Assembly: GCA_913057235.1 (NCBI GenBank)
Contig: CAJXNI010000006.1
Span: 62,001 to 126,000, forward strand
DNA length: 64,000 nucleotides
Direction: 5' to 3'
Source of the DNA: an uncultured Bacteroidota bacterium
Lineage (GTDB): Bacteria > Bacteroidota > Bacteroidia > Flavobacteriales > Schleiferiaceae
Shown here: piece after piece, positions 18,323-28,175 of the stretch
Layout: every line of letters starts with the position of its first letter
Numbering within the stretch: position 1 is the first letter of the stretch
Made by a program: the position numbers and the translations under genes
Notes under the pieces: model-generated
The model's database searches: none
What the model was told of the DNA's origin: nothing
What the model saw: the letters and a program-made list of their open reading frames with translations, nothing else

Positions 18323-21300
18323 TGCCAAAAATTGGGTTCCGTTTTTGGGCCATGGTAGTTTTTGCTGCCACGGTAATTTCAACGTCTGCCAGCAGGCCTT
18401 CTCGGGTGACCTATCGCTTGCGCGCGCAAAATTTGGCTGTGGCCGATACCAATGACCCGGATACCACTAAGTTGCCTTACCCATTTGATGAAAATGAAAG
18501 TGGCAGCCTTTACGGCAAAGAACCTAGTAACATTACCGAAGAGGTAGAATTTGATCCTACCACGGGCAACTACTTGCTCTACCGCAAAATTGGAAACTTA
18601 GACGCTCAGCCACCCATGATTATGACGCCTGAGGAGTACCAGGACTACATCGCTAAAAAGCAGGTAGAAGATTATTGGAAGGCAAAAACCCAAAGTGAGG
18701 AGGCTGCCAAAGCCGAAGGCCGGGATGCGGATGGCGGATTGATTCCTCAGATTACCGTAAACAGCGAATTATTTGAACGCATTTTTGGCAGTAATACCAT
18801 TGACATCCGCCCACAAGGTTATGCAGAACTGCGCTTTAGTGGCCGTATTCAGCGTATTGACAATCCAATTATTCCAGAGCGGAACCGCAATACCTTCACC
18901 TTTGACTTTGACCAGCGCATTCAAATGAATGTCACCGGCAGTGTGGGGGAGAAATTAAAGCTCACCACTAATTATGATACAGAGGCCACCTTTGCTTTTG
19001 AGAACCAAGTGAAGGTAGAGTTTTCCGGTGATGAAGATGACATTGTAAAAAAGTTTGAGCTGGGGAATGTGAGTCTACCGTTAAACTCATCTCTTATCAA
19101 TGGGGCGCAAAGCCTATTTGGTGTTAAAGGGCAATTCCAATTTGGCAAGCTTACCCTAACCGGTGTGTTTTCAGAACAGCGCAGCCAAAGCTCATCGGTA
19201 AACATTCAAGGGGGCGCCACAACCACTGAATTTGAAATATGGGGCGACCAATACGAGCAAAACCGCCATTACTTTTTGGCGCACTACTTTAGAAACAATT
19301 ACGAGCGCTTTTTGCGAGATGCTCCTTTAATTACTTCGCCCGTCCAAATTACCAAAGTTGAGGTGTGGGTTACCAACAACCGGCAGAATACCCAGGATAC
19401 CCGCAATATTATTGCTTTGGCTGATTTAGGGGAGAGCCAGAACAGCGCCTATCGGGTGAACCGACCTACTGGCCCCAATATTTTTCCGGGCGGTAACACC
19501 TCCCAATTTCCAGACAACCGCTCTAACCAATTAAACCCCGATGACCTACAAAATACGTACCCTGGGGTGCGGGACATCACGCAAGTGGTACAAACCTTAA
19601 ACTCTAATGGTTTTGAAGAGGCTACTGAGTACACTGAGTTGGCCAACGCTCGCAAACTTAACCCTAGCGAATATGAGTTTAACCCACAGTTGGGTTACCT
19701 TTCTTTAAGCACCCCGCTTAACCAAGACGAGGTTTTGGCCGTGGCTTTCCAGTACACCGCTGGTGGGCGAACCTACCAGGTGGGTGAGTTTAGTACCGAT
19801 GGGGTAGCACCTCCCAACAACCTGGTGGTAAAAATGCTGAAGAGTACCATCTTAGATGTGCGCATTCCCATGTGGGACCTCATGATGAAAAACGTCTACT
19901 CCTTGGGTGCTTTTCAGGTGGGTGCTGAAAACTTCCGCTTACAGGTGCTTTACCGCAATGATGAGACGGGTACTCCCATTCCGTTTTTACCGGAAACCAA
20001 TTTGCGCGATCAGCTTCTACTGCGCGTAATGGAACTCGACAAACTCAATCAGAATAACGATCCCCAGCCCGATGGTTTTTTTGACTTCATTCCCGGCATT
20101 ACTATTCGTCCGCAAAACGGCCGGGTTATCTTTCCAGTGCTGGAACCCTTCGGTAGCAACCTGGAGCGCAAGCTAGCCACCGATGAAATGCGCGAGGAGT
20201 ACGTCTTTAATGAATTGTATGACAGTACGCTTTTTGTGGCCCAGAATGAAACCCGGCTCAATAAATACCTGATTAAAGGGGAGTTCAGCTCTTCTTCCAG
20301 TAGTGAAATTCAACTCAATGCCTTCAATATTCCCCAAGGCTCAGTATCGGTCACAGCCGGAGGTACCCGATTGGTAGAGGGTGCAGATTATAAGGTAGAC
20401 TACAACCTGGGCCGGGTGAGTATTTTAAATGAGGGGATTTTAAATTCAGGGGTGCCCATCCGAGTAGATTTTGAGAACAACGCCCTCTTTAATTTTCAGA
20501 CCAGAACGTTTGCCGGTATTAATGCTGATTACCGATTTAATGAGAACGCCAACTTAGGCGCTACTTTGGTGCACCTGAATGAAAGGCCCCTTACCCAAAA
20601 AGTGAATTTGGGTGATGAGCCTATTTCCAACACCATTGTAGGATTGAACGGGTCTTTTACCAAAGACGCCCCGTACCTCACCCGTTTTGTAGACAACATT
20701 CCCTTTATAGACACCAAAGAAAAGTCCAATATTTTGGTACAAGGTGAAGTGGCGCGCATAATTCCCGGTACTCCTGACGGTATTGAAATTAATGGCGAAG
20801 CCACCACCTTTTTAGATGATTTTGAAAGTAGCCAAACCACCATTGATATTCGCAACCCCAATGCCTGGCGTTTGGCCAGTACGCCCGCGGGTCAACCTGA
20901 TTTATTTCCGGAAACGGATCTCAACTCTATTGCCTATGGTTTTAACCGCGCACGTTTGGCCTGGTATACCATTGATCCCCTGTTTCACCGCAATGAAGCC
21001 CGTACCCCCGATAATATTGCCGATAATCCAGAACTGCAAAGTACCAATGACGTACGTCAGGTAACCCTTACTGAGGTCTTTCCTAATTTGGATGCAGACC
21101 CTTCCCAGCCGCGTAATATTCCCACTTTAGACTTGGCTTTTTACCCCGATGAAAGAGGGCCTTACAACTATGACGTAGAGGCTACGGCTGTATCCGCAGG
21201 TATTGAAGAAAGTGGCGCTTTACGCGATCCGCAATCGCGCTGGGGCGGAATTATGCGAGACGTAACCAGCACCAACTTTGAGCAACAGAATATTGAGTTT

Positions 21301-24300
21301 ATTCAAATTTGGATGCTGAATCCTTTTTACGGCAACCCAGATGCTCCTTCTGACGGAGGCGACTTGTACATTAACTTGGGGAGCGTATCGGAAGACATTC
21401 TAAAAGACGGCCAGCAAGCGGTAGAAAACAGTATTCCGGTAAATGGCGATCTCACCCGGCTAGACACTACTCGTTGGGGTTTGGCCTCAACGGTGCGTCC
21501 ACCGGTGGTGGCCTTTGATAACGATCCCTCAGCCCGGGATTTACAAGATGTGGGGCTGGATCTTTTAAACGATGCCCAGGAACAAACCTGGAGTGGAGAC
21601 ACTACCTACGGCAATTACCTACAACGTATTGCAGCGGCCTACAGTAATGCTAGTGCGGCCTACCAAGCCGCACAAATTGACCCTAGCTCCGATAACTTTC
21701 AGTATTACCGGGGGGATGACCTGGATGCCAACAATGCCACTATTTTGGAGCGTTACAAGCGCTGGAACAATCCGGAAGGCAATAGCGACCCAGCCACCGT
21801 GCAAGGCGTTACCGCTTTTGCTACCAACCTGCCCGATATTGAAGATATTAATCGCGACCAAACCCTCAGTAAGACCGAAACCTATTACCAGTACAAGATT
21901 AGCATCCGCAGACAGGATTTACAGAACGAGGGCCAAAACTACATCACCAGCATTCATGAACCGCTACCCTCGCAAATTAACGAGCAACCAGATGGAACCA
22001 AGCCGGATGCACGCTGGATTCAATTTAAAATTCCCGTTTTTGACCCGGACCGAACGGTGGGGCCCATTGGCGATTTCCGCTCCATTCGCTTTATAAGAAT
22101 GTACATGAAAGGCTTTAGCGAACCCATTGTGCTGCGTATGGCGCGGATGGAGTTTGTACGGGGCGAGTGGCGTAGGTATCAGTTTAGCTTAGACGGTACG
22201 CGAGATCGTCTCAGTCAGGATGATCAGGAGAACACCGTTTTTGAAGTGAATGCGGTGAACATAGAGCAAAACGGTACCCGTGATCCGGTGCCTTACGTGG
22301 TGCCACCTGGTATTGATCGCCAAGTGATTTTTGGCACCACGGCTGCTAACCAGCAGAACGAGCAGTCGCTTTCATTGCGCATCTTGAATTTGGAAGATGG
22401 TGACGCTCGGGCGGTTTTCCGCAATATTGACTTTGACATGCGTTTGTATAAAAAGCTACGCATGTTTGTGCACGCTGAAGATGGCTTTGTGGACCCTCCT
22501 TCTGGTCTTAATGATGATGACTTGGATGTGTTCATCCGCCTGGGAGCGGACTACGACCAAAACTACTACGAGTACTCCAAACCCATGAAAGTAACTCCGG
22601 TAGATCAAGGGGTGGGGCAAGATGACAAAAACATAATCTGGCCGGCTGAAAATGAATTCAACTTTGCCTTGGATGTCTTGAAATCAGCTAAGCTGGAACG
22701 CGACCGCGCTTACCGCCAGAGTGGCGACCCCATTTCAGTACCTTACGAAGTACCGCGTGGAAACGCGCAGGTAACCATTGTGGGCCAGCCTAATTTGGGC
22801 AACGTGCGCACGGTGATGATTGGGGTGCGCAACCCTAAAAAACGCCTTTTGAATGATGGCGATGACGGTTTGCCCAAGAGCACCGAAGTTTGGGTAAATG
22901 AGCTGCGCCTGACCGAGTTTGACCAGCAAGGGGGCTGGGCCGCCAACGCCCGGGTAGCCGCCAAACTGGCCGATTTTGCCAACGTAACCGTGAGCGGCCG
23001 CACCAGTACGGTGGGCTGGGGTAGTTTAGACCAAAGCGTTTCTGAGTTTCAGCAAGAAGAAGTCTACGCCTACGATTTACAGTCTAATTTTGAGCTGGGG
23101 AAATTTTTCAATAAAGACATAGGCCTGCGCATCCCCATGTTTTACTCTACCAGCGAGCAATGGATTAACCCACGCTTTAACCCCTTAGACCCCGATATTG
23201 AATTTGACCGCTCTTTAGATAACATTGAAGATGCCGGAGACCGGGACTCCTTGCGGCAGGCTTCGCAGGATTACACCCGCAGAACCAGCTTAAACTTTAC
23301 CAACGTACGCAAAGAGCGCACAGGCAAAAAGGCGCAGAGGCCCGCCCAGGTGTATGACATTGAGAACCTCTCAGCCACTTATTCTTTTAGTGAAGTCTTC
23401 AGGCGTAATATTAATACCGTGTTTGACCGAACGGTGCGGCACAGCGGAAACCTGAATTATACCTACCGCACTTCCCCTAAACCGGTAGAGCCTTTTAAAG
23501 AGGTAGACTGGCTCAAATCGGATTACCTGGCGCTTATCCGCGATTTTAATTTTTACTACTACCCCAATAGCTTCTCGGCCATTGTAAACTTTGACCGTAG
23601 CTACACCAGTATGCAAATGCGCAATACTGATGCTTTGCTCAGTGACATACCGCCTGGTTTAATTGGGGAGATTGAACCCACTTACAATAAAAACTTTACC
23701 CTAAACCGCCAGTACAGCCTGCTTTTTGACTTAAGTAAATCTTTGCGTTTTGATTACAACGCCCGCATGGCGACCCGTATTGACGAACTTTTAGGCCCAC
23801 CCGGCACAGATTCTAACCGGGCTTTTGTAGAGCAAAATCTTTTAGAATTTGGGCGGCCTACCAATTACCACCAAACCTCAAAACTTACCTGGCAAGTGCC
23901 CTTAGATAAATTACCATTTATGGACTTTGCCAATGTTACGGCTAGTTACACCGGTGATTATGACTGGCAAGCCCAATCGCTGACCGGGGCAGGCGGTGGT
24001 GCCGTATCGGGCGGCAGACCCGAAAATGACTCTCTGAATTTTGGGAACATCATTCAGAACAATCGGCAAATTCAGTTGAACAACAACTTCAATTTTAACG
24101 CGCTTTACAACAAGGTACCTTATTTTAAAAAGGCTTTAAATCCGGGGGGAGCCAACCGCAACAGGCGCAGGCGGCCCGATATTCTGCGCAGACCGGGTGA
24201 GAATAACAACCAGCTAAACAACAAGAAAGAAGAGGAAGAAGAGGAAGACGAACCCACCGTTTTTGATAAGATTCTACGGGAAAGTACCAAGGTGTTGCTC

Positions 24301-25713
24301 ATGGTGAAAAACGGCTCGGTTACCTATACCCGTTCCGATGGTCAGGTGCTCCCCGGCTTTGACCCTAACCCAGAGTTGCTGGGCGTAACCAACTCCAACA
24401 ACAATTATGCACCGGGCTTTTGGTTTACCCTGGGCGGGCAAACGGATATCCGTTCTGAGGCTGCCAATAATGCTTGGCTGGTGCGCAATAGCTTGCTTAA
24501 CAACCAGTATTCGCAAACAGAGAATGTAAGTTTGAGTTACCGCCTTACGGCTGAACCGGTAAACTCACTACGGGTAGTGGTAACCGCGCAAAAGAATGCT
24601 ACTAATAGCTTAAATGAATTTTTCAGGTTTAATGATACCCTGGCCGATTGGGAAAGCCAAAACACCTTTGCCACCCAAACCTACAGCATTAGCTACAACA
24701 TGATTGGCACCGCCTTTGAGTCTTTAGATGCCCCGGAATACAATTCAGCTATTTACAATAGTTTTAGAGAAAACCGCCTGATTATTTCGCGCAGACTAGC
24801 CCAGGATTTAGAGCGTAGGGGCGGCCAGGTGGGCGATGGCATAGTAGACCCGGGCTACAGTGCTGATATTGTAGGCAACCGAGATTCTGCCAACTTTGGT
24901 TACCGCTACTACAGTGTTACTTCTCAAGAGGTGCTCATTCCTGCATTTTTAGCAGCTTACTCTGGCAGCAATGCAGAAAATATAAGCCTGAGCCCGCAGC
25001 GCAGCACGCCCTTACCCAACTGGCAAATAAATTACGATGGTTTAAGCAAAATGAAGTTTTTCAAAAAGTACTTCAACAGCTTTACCTTAAGCCACAGCTA
25101 CCGCAGTACCTATACCATAGGCAACAGTTCTACCAACTTGCTGCGCCAAAAAGAATTGCAAGATTTTCCAGGTGAGCTGCCTCTAGACAACAATGGAGAT
25201 CTGTTGCCTGAGAATCAAATAACGGCAGTAACCCTCAGTGAGCAGTTTGCACCCCTCATAGGCTTTAACACCAAGCTTAAAAACAATACCACGCTTAGGG
25301 TAGAGTACAAGCAAGACCGTAATATTGCGCTTAGCCTTACCAACAACCAAATTACCGAAACCCGCGGTAATGAGTGGGTCATTGGCGCGGGTTACATTAT
25401 TCAGGATGTACGCCTCAAGTTCTTAAAGCTGGGGGCCCGTAAAACTTCTCCTGTCTCTAATTTAGAGCTCAGGGCCGATGTAGGCATCCGTGACAACGTT
25501 ACCCTTATTAGAAGAATTGTGGAGGATGTTACCCAGGCCACGGCCGGCCAAACTATCACCACGGTGAAAGTTTCAGCCGATTATCAAATTAGTCAGCGTG
25601 TGCAGGCCAAACTCTTTTACGACCTAAACCGCAGTGTCTTTAAAACCTCTAACGCCTTTCCGCTCACCACCCACCAATTTGGAATAAGTGTACGCTTAAA
25701 CCTGGGTAGGTAA
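18322..25713 (+). CDS. sprA: Type IX secretion outer-membrane translocon SprA/Sov
   Basis: This 2463-residue protein is the giant beta-barrel pore through which type IX secretion substrates cross the outer membrane. It has an N-terminal signal-like segment (about residues 7-24) and then very long stretches of alternating beta strands with the family's recurring large loops. A charged low-complexity loop, KKEEEEEEDEPTVFDKI, lies near residue 1975. Length is in the usual 2300-2500 range. The start overlaps ruvA by one base, and the ruvA-sprA-gcvH order is common in Flavobacteriales. Proteins at 14747, 16829 and probably 62515 are likely substrates. Confidence 0.96.
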   Translation: MPKIGFRFWAMVVFAATVISTSASRPSRVTYRLRAQNLAVADTNDPDTTKLPYPFDENESGSLYGKEPSNITEEVEFDPTTGNYLLYRKIGNLDAQPPMIMTPEEYQDYIAKKQVEDYWKAKTQSEEAAKAEGRDADGGLIPQITVNSELFERIFGSNTIDIRPQGYAELRFSGRIQRIDNPIIPERNRNTFTFDFDQRIQMNVTGSVGEKLKLTTNYDTEATFAFENQVKVEFSGDEDDIVKKFELGNVSLPLNSSLINGAQSLFGVKGQFQFGKLTLTGVFSEQRSQSSSVNIQGGATTTEFEIWGDQYEQNRHYFLAHYFRNNYERFLRDAPLITSPVQITKVEVWVTNNRQNTQDTRNIIALADLGESQNSAYRVNRPTGPNIFPGGNTSQFPDNRSNQLNPDDLQNTYPGVRDITQVVQTLNSNGFEEATEYTELANARKLNPSEYEFNPQLGYLSLSTPLNQDEVLAVAFQYTAGGRTYQVGEFSTDGVAPPNNLVVKMLKSTILDVRIPMWDLMMKNVYSLGAFQVGAENFRLQVLYRNDETGTPIPFLPETNLRDQLLLRVMELDKLNQNNDPQPDGFFDFIPGITIRPQNGRVIFPVLEPFGSNLERKLATDEMREEYVFNELYDSTLFVAQNETRLNKYLIKGEFSSSSSSEIQLNAFNIPQGSVSVTAGGTRLVEGADYKVDYNLGRVSILNEGILNSGVPIRVDFENNALFNFQTRTFAGINADYRFNENANLGATLVHLNERPLTQKVNLGDEPISNTIVGLNGSFTKDAPYLTRFVDNIPFIDTKEKSNILVQGEVARIIPGTPDGIEINGEATTFLDDFESSQTTIDIRNPNAWRLASTPAGQPDLFPETDLNSIAYGFNRARLAWYTIDPLFHRNEARTPDNIADNPELQSTNDVRQVTLTEVFPNLDADPSQPRNIPTLDLAFYPDERGPYNYDVEATAVSAGIEESGALRDPQSRWGGIMRDVTSTNFEQQNIEFIQIWMLNPFYGNPDAPSDGGDLYINLGSVSEDILKDGQQAVENSIPVNGDLTRLDTTRWGLASTVRPPVVAFDNDPSARDLQDVGLDLLNDAQEQTWSGDTTYGNYLQRIAAAYSNASAAYQAAQIDPSSDNFQYYRGDDLDANNATILERYKRWNNPEGNSDPATVQGVTAFATNLPDIEDINRDQTLSKTETYYQYKISIRRQDLQNEGQNYITSIHEPLPSQINEQPDGTKPDARWIQFKIPVFDPDRTVGPIGDFRSIRFIRMYMKGFSEPIVLRMARMEFVRGEWRRYQFSLDGTRDRLSQDDQENTVFEVNAVNIEQNGTRDPVPYVVPPGIDRQVIFGTTAANQQNEQSLSLRILNLEDGDARAVFRNIDFDMRLYKKLRMFVHAEDGFVDPPSGLNDDDLDVFIRLGADYDQNYYEYSKPMKVTPVDQGVGQDDKNIIWPAENEFNFALDVLKSAKLERDRAYRQSGDPISVPYEVPRGNAQVTIVGQPNLGNVRTVMIGVRNPKKRLLNDGDDGLPKSTEVWVNELRLTEFDQQGGWAANARVAAKLADFANVTVSGRTSTVGWGSLDQSVSEFQQEEVYAYDLQSNFELGKFFNKDIGLRIPMFYSTSEQWINPRFNPLDPDIEFDRSLDNIEDAGDRDSLRQASQDYTRRTSLNFTNVRKERTGKKAQRPAQVYDIENLSATYSFSEVFRRNINTVFDRTVRHSGNLNYTYRTSPKPVEPFKEVDWLKSDYLALIRDFNFYYYPNSFSAIVNFDRSYTSMQMRNTDALLSDIPPGLIGEIEPTYNKNFTLNRQYSLLFDLSKSLRFDYNARMATRIDELLGPPGTDSNRAFVEQNLLEFGRPTNYHQTSKLTWQVPLDKLPFMDFANVTASYTGDYDWQAQSLTGAGGGAVSGGRPENDSLNFGNIIQNNRQIQLNNNFNFNALYNKVPYFKKALNPGGANRNRRRRPDILRRPGENNNQLNNKKEEEEEEDEPTVFDKILRESTKVLLMVKNGSVTYTRSDGQVLPGFDPNPELLGVTNSNNNYAPGFWFTLGGQTDIRSEAANNAWLVRNSLLNNQYSQTENVSLSYRLTAEPVNSLRVVVTAQKNATNSLNEFFRFNDTLADWESQNTFATQTYSISYNMIGTAFESLDAPEYNSAIYNSFRENRLIISRRLAQDLERRGGQVGDGIVDPGYSADIVGNRDSANFGYRYYSVTSQEVLIPAFLAAYSGSNAENISLSPQRSTPLPNWQINYDGLSKMKFFKKYFNSFTLSHSYRSTYTIGNSSTNLLRQKELQDFPGELPLDNNGDLLPENQITAVTLSEQFAPLIGFNTKLKNNTTLRVEYKQDRNIALSLTNNQITETRGNEWVIGAGYIIQDVRLKFLKLGARKTSPVSNLELRADVGIRDNVTLIRRIVEDVTQATAGQTITTVKVSADYQISQRVQAKLFYDLNRSVFKTSNAFPLTTHQFGISVRLNLGR

Positions 25714-25728
25714 ATTCATAAAACTAAT

Positions 25729-25736
25729 TACATTTG
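25729..25736 (+). promoter_or_regulatory. -7 box (TACATTTG) for gcvH
   Basis: TACATTTG matches TAnnTTTG and lies 18 bases before the gcvH ATG. It shows that the in-frame TTG at 25734, inside this box, is not the start. The -33 side overlaps the end of sprA and is weak. Confidence 0.6.
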
Positions 25737-25754
25737 CGGCAAATAACGCTGCTT

Positions 25755-26132
25755 ATGAAATTCCCAGAAGACTTAAAATACACCCCAGACCATGAATGGG
25801 TGAAAGTAGATGGCAACACCGCCACTGTAGGTATCACCGACTTTGCTCAGAGTGAGTTAGGCGACATTGTATTTGTAGAAATTGAAACCGAAGGAGAGGA
25901 GCTAGACAAAGAAGAAGTCTTTGGTTCAGTAGAGGCAGTAAAAACCGTATCCGATTTATTTATGCCTGTTTCAGGTGAGGTGCTGGAGCTCAATCCAAAA
26001 GTAGAAGAGAATCCTGAAATTGTAAATGAAGATCCTTACGGAGACGGTTGGCTTATTAAAATTAAAATGAGTGACTCCTCTGAACTGGATGATTTAATGG
26101 ACGCTTCGGCCTACCAGGAAACAGTAGAGTAG
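25755..26132 (+). CDS. gcvH: Glycine cleavage system H protein
   Basis: This 125-residue lipoyl carrier shuttles the aminomethyl group between the P, T and L proteins of glycine cleavage. The lipoylated lysine lies in the typical [15 protein letters not shown] stretch, and the N-terminal TPDHEWV signature is present. The ATG at 25755 starts the conserved [14 protein letters not shown] segment. No other gcv genes are in the window, as is common in this phylum where gcvH stays next to sprA. Confidence 0.97.
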   Translation: MKFPEDLKYTPDHEWVKVDGNTATVGITDFAQSELGDIVFVEIETEGEELDKEEVFGSVEAVKTVSDLFMPVSGEVLELNPKVEENPEIVNEDPYGDGWLIKIKMSDSSELDDLMDASAYQETVE

Positions 26133-26177
26133 CTCGCAGGCCGCACTTACCGTTGCTTGGTTTTTAGCTTAAAGCCG

Positions 26178-26570
26178 ATGCCCAATCTTACCCCAACAAA
26201 AAATATCTTGTACTATACCCCGGCCCTTGGCTGGGGTATTTTTATGACGGTGTACACCCTTATGCCACGGGCTTCTTTGCCTCAGCAGCTGCTCAATATG
26301 AATGATAAATTGCTGCACCTGGGCATCTATTTTTTTACCGCCAGTCTAATATATCTGGCAAGGCAACGTTATAACTTACGTAGGCCGCTAAGCGCAAGGT
26401 TTTTGTGGAATAGCTTTTTCATTTGCTTGTTGTACGGTGGTCTTATTGAATTGCTTCAACATTTTTTTGTAACCAATCGCCATGGTGAGTGGCTGGATTT
26501 TGTAGCTAATGGATTGGGGGCCTTACTGGCGCTCTTAACTTTTCAAAAATTAGCGCGGTCAAACACCTAG
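26178..26570 (+). CDS. VanZ-like small integral membrane protein
   Basis: This 130-residue membrane protein has four hydrophobic segments, with the VanZ-like signatures NDKLLHLGIYFF and the polar LIELLQHFFVTNRHGEWLD near its C-terminus. The ATG at 26178 is preferred to a TTG at 26157. Its stop lies within an inverted repeat that ends right at the start of the next gene. The family's function outside glycopeptide resistance is unknown, and nothing here implies resistance. Confidence 0.85.
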   Translation: MPNLTPTKNILYYTPALGWGIFMTVYTLMPRASLPQQLLNMNDKLLHLGIYFFTASLIYLARQRYNLRRPLSARFLWNSFFICLLYGGLIELLQHFFVTNRHGEWLDFVANGLGALLALLTFQKLARSNT

Positions 26571-26591
26571 GCGATTTTAAAAGCCCTAGGT
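26565..26591 (+). repeat. Inverted repeat abutting the first tonB start codon
   Basis: ACCTAGG at 26565-26571 is the exact reverse complement of CCTAGGT at 26585-26591, with a 13-base loop. The left arm contains the VanZ stop codon, and the right arm ends at the base just before the tonB ATG (26592). There is no T-run after it, so it does not look like a terminator. A hairpin here could tune translation of tonB. Confidence 0.6.
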
Positions 26592-27317
26592 ATGATTGCT
26601 AAGAAAAACCCCAAGTCAGATTTAGAGCGTTACCGCTCGCTTTTCTTTTTAACCGCAGTAGCCCTGGTACTCGGTCTGGTTTTGGTAGTATTGGAACACA
26701 AAACCGCAATATTTGGGCCTTCGCCCGATGATCAAAAACGAGAAGAGGCCTCCGTGCTTACCGTTAAAATTCCCATCACCGTAAGGGATACCCCTGAAAA
26801 GCCTAAACCTAAACCAAAAACCAAAATTGATTACACCAAAAAACCAGAACCTGAAGTGGACCCCGATCCTAAGGATTTGGATTTGCCGAAGCCTAAACTA
26901 AACCTGGGAGCTGCAGAGGCTATTGATGAAGGAGATCCCTTGGAGTTTTTTGACGTGAAAACGATAGACGTGTTTTTTGTACAGCGCATTGCCCGCCCTA
27001 AAGAGTGTGAAAACTTAAACGATCAGTCAGAGCAGCTGGCTTGCTTAAACGCCTGGATTCAAAAGCACCTGAGTAAAAATTTACGCTACCCAGAAATGGC
27101 GCGTACTTTTAACGCAGAGGAAAAAATTTATGTAGAGTTTGTGGTAGATGAGTTTGGTAACGTAGAATCGGCTGTAGCCAAAAGGGCACAAAGTGAAGCT
27201 TTGGCTGAAGAAGCGGAAAGGGTAGTGAAAAATTTCCCCACCCTAGTACCGGCCAGCCAGCATAACCGACCTGTAAAAATGCGCATGGTAATCCCTGTGA
27301 ATTTTAAATTACGATAA
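26592..27317 (+). CDS. TonB-like energy transducer
   Basis: This 241-residue protein has an N-terminal membrane segment (about residues 16-37) and a periplasmic Pro/Lys-rich spacer (TPEKPKPKPKTK near 72-83, then acidic Pro repeats). A C-terminal TonB domain follows from about 150 (LRYPEMARTFNAEEKIYVEF to VIPVNFKLR). It should transmit inner-membrane proton-motive energy to TonB-dependent outer-membrane receptors. Two cysteines (CENLNDQSEQLAC) precede the domain and recur in the neighbouring paralogue. No exbB/exbD lies nearby. Confidence 0.9.
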   Translation: MIAKKNPKSDLERYRSLFFLTAVALVLGLVLVVLEHKTAIFGPSPDDQKREEASVLTVKIPITVRDTPEKPKPKPKTKIDYTKKPEPEVDPDPKDLDLPKPKLNLGAAEAIDEGDPLEFFDVKTIDVFFVQRIARPKECENLNDQSEQLACLNAWIQKHLSKNLRYPEMARTFNAEEKIYVEFVVDEFGNVESAVAKRAQSEALAEEAERVVKNFPTLVPASQHNRPVKMRMVIPVNFKLR

Positions 27318-27391
27318 TTTAACAATGCAAGTGTAAAGCCTTTGCTTGGCAGTACTTAAAATATTTATCTTAGCCCCATAAATTTGAAAGC

Positions 27392-28099
27392 ATGCAATCT
27401 AAAAAAGCACCTAAAGCAGATTTAGAAAATTACCGCGGCCTCTTTATGCTTACTGGCCTGGTTGTGGCGCTGCTCATCACCATTTTTGCCATTGAGTATA
27501 AAAAATATGATGAGTCTGTAGCCGACCTAGGTGAGCTAGACGTAGAAGTAGACGATGAGGTAATTCCCATTACCCAGCGTGAATTAGCCCCGCCACCACC
27601 CCCACCCCCACCACCCCCTGAAGTAATTGAGGTGGTAGAAGATGACGTGGAGCTGGAAGAAGAGCTGGAAATTCAAGTAACCGAAACGGACGAAATGGAA
27701 GAAGTAGAGGTAATTGAAATGGAAGAAGAGGTATCTGATGAGGTGCTGAGCTTTGCGGTGATTGAATCAGTGCCGGTTTTCCCGGGCTGTGAAGATGAGC
27801 CGAGCAATGACGCCAAGAAACTGTGCTTTCAAAGACAAATGCAGCGTTTTGTAGCTAAGAATTATGAGTTCCCGGAAATGGCTCGCCAGATGGGATTACA
27901 GGGTAGAGTATACGTGAGTTTTGTAATTGAAAAGAACGGCACTATTTCTAACGTGGAGGTGGTGCGTGGCGTAGATCCTCTTTTAGATGATGAAGCTAAG
28001 CGAGTGATTAAAAACTTACCTAAGTTCACTCCCGCCAAGCAAAGGGGTCGCCCGGTACGCGTAGCTTACACTATGCCCTTTAACCTTAAACTCCAGTAA
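27392..28099 (+). CDS. TonB-like energy transducer, second paralogue
   Basis: This 235-residue paralogue of the preceding gene starts with the same pattern (KKAPKADLENYRGLF versus KKNPKSDLERYRSLF). It has one membrane segment near residues 17-35, a run of ten prolines near 68-77, a very acidic spacer and a C-terminal TonB domain (YEFPEMARQMGLQGRVYVSF). The two cysteines before the domain are conserved (FPGCEDEPSNDAKKLC). The different spacers suggest the two copies serve different receptors or partners. A terminator follows. Confidence 0.9.
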   Translation: MQSKKAPKADLENYRGLFMLTGLVVALLITIFAIEYKKYDESVADLGELDVEVDDEVIPITQRELAPPPPPPPPPPEVIEVVEDDVELEEELEIQVTETDEMEEVEVIEMEEEVSDEVLSFAVIESVPVFPGCEDEPSNDAKKLCFQRQMQRFVAKNYEFPEMARQMGLQGRVYVSFVIEKNGTISNVEVVRGVDPLLDDEAKRVIKNLPKFTPAKQRGRPVRVAYTMPFNLKLQ

Positions 28100-28121
28100 G
28101 ATTTTAAAAAATAGAGTCTTT

Positions 28122-28150
28122 AGCCCTGCTTTTTATAGCGGGGCTTTTTT
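28122..28150 (+). terminator. Rho-independent terminator after the tonB pair
   Basis: The stem AGCCCTGC with GCGGGGCT (one G-U pair) and an eight-base loop are followed by six T residues. It lies 22 bases after the second tonB stop. Confidence 0.9.
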
Positions 28151-28175
28151 ATATAGGCTCGCTAAATTGATTTAA

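Noticed and set aside
26178-26570. A glycopeptide-resistance function for the VanZ-like gene
   Set aside because: VanZ-like folds are widespread in Bacteroidota without resistance genes, and none are nearby.
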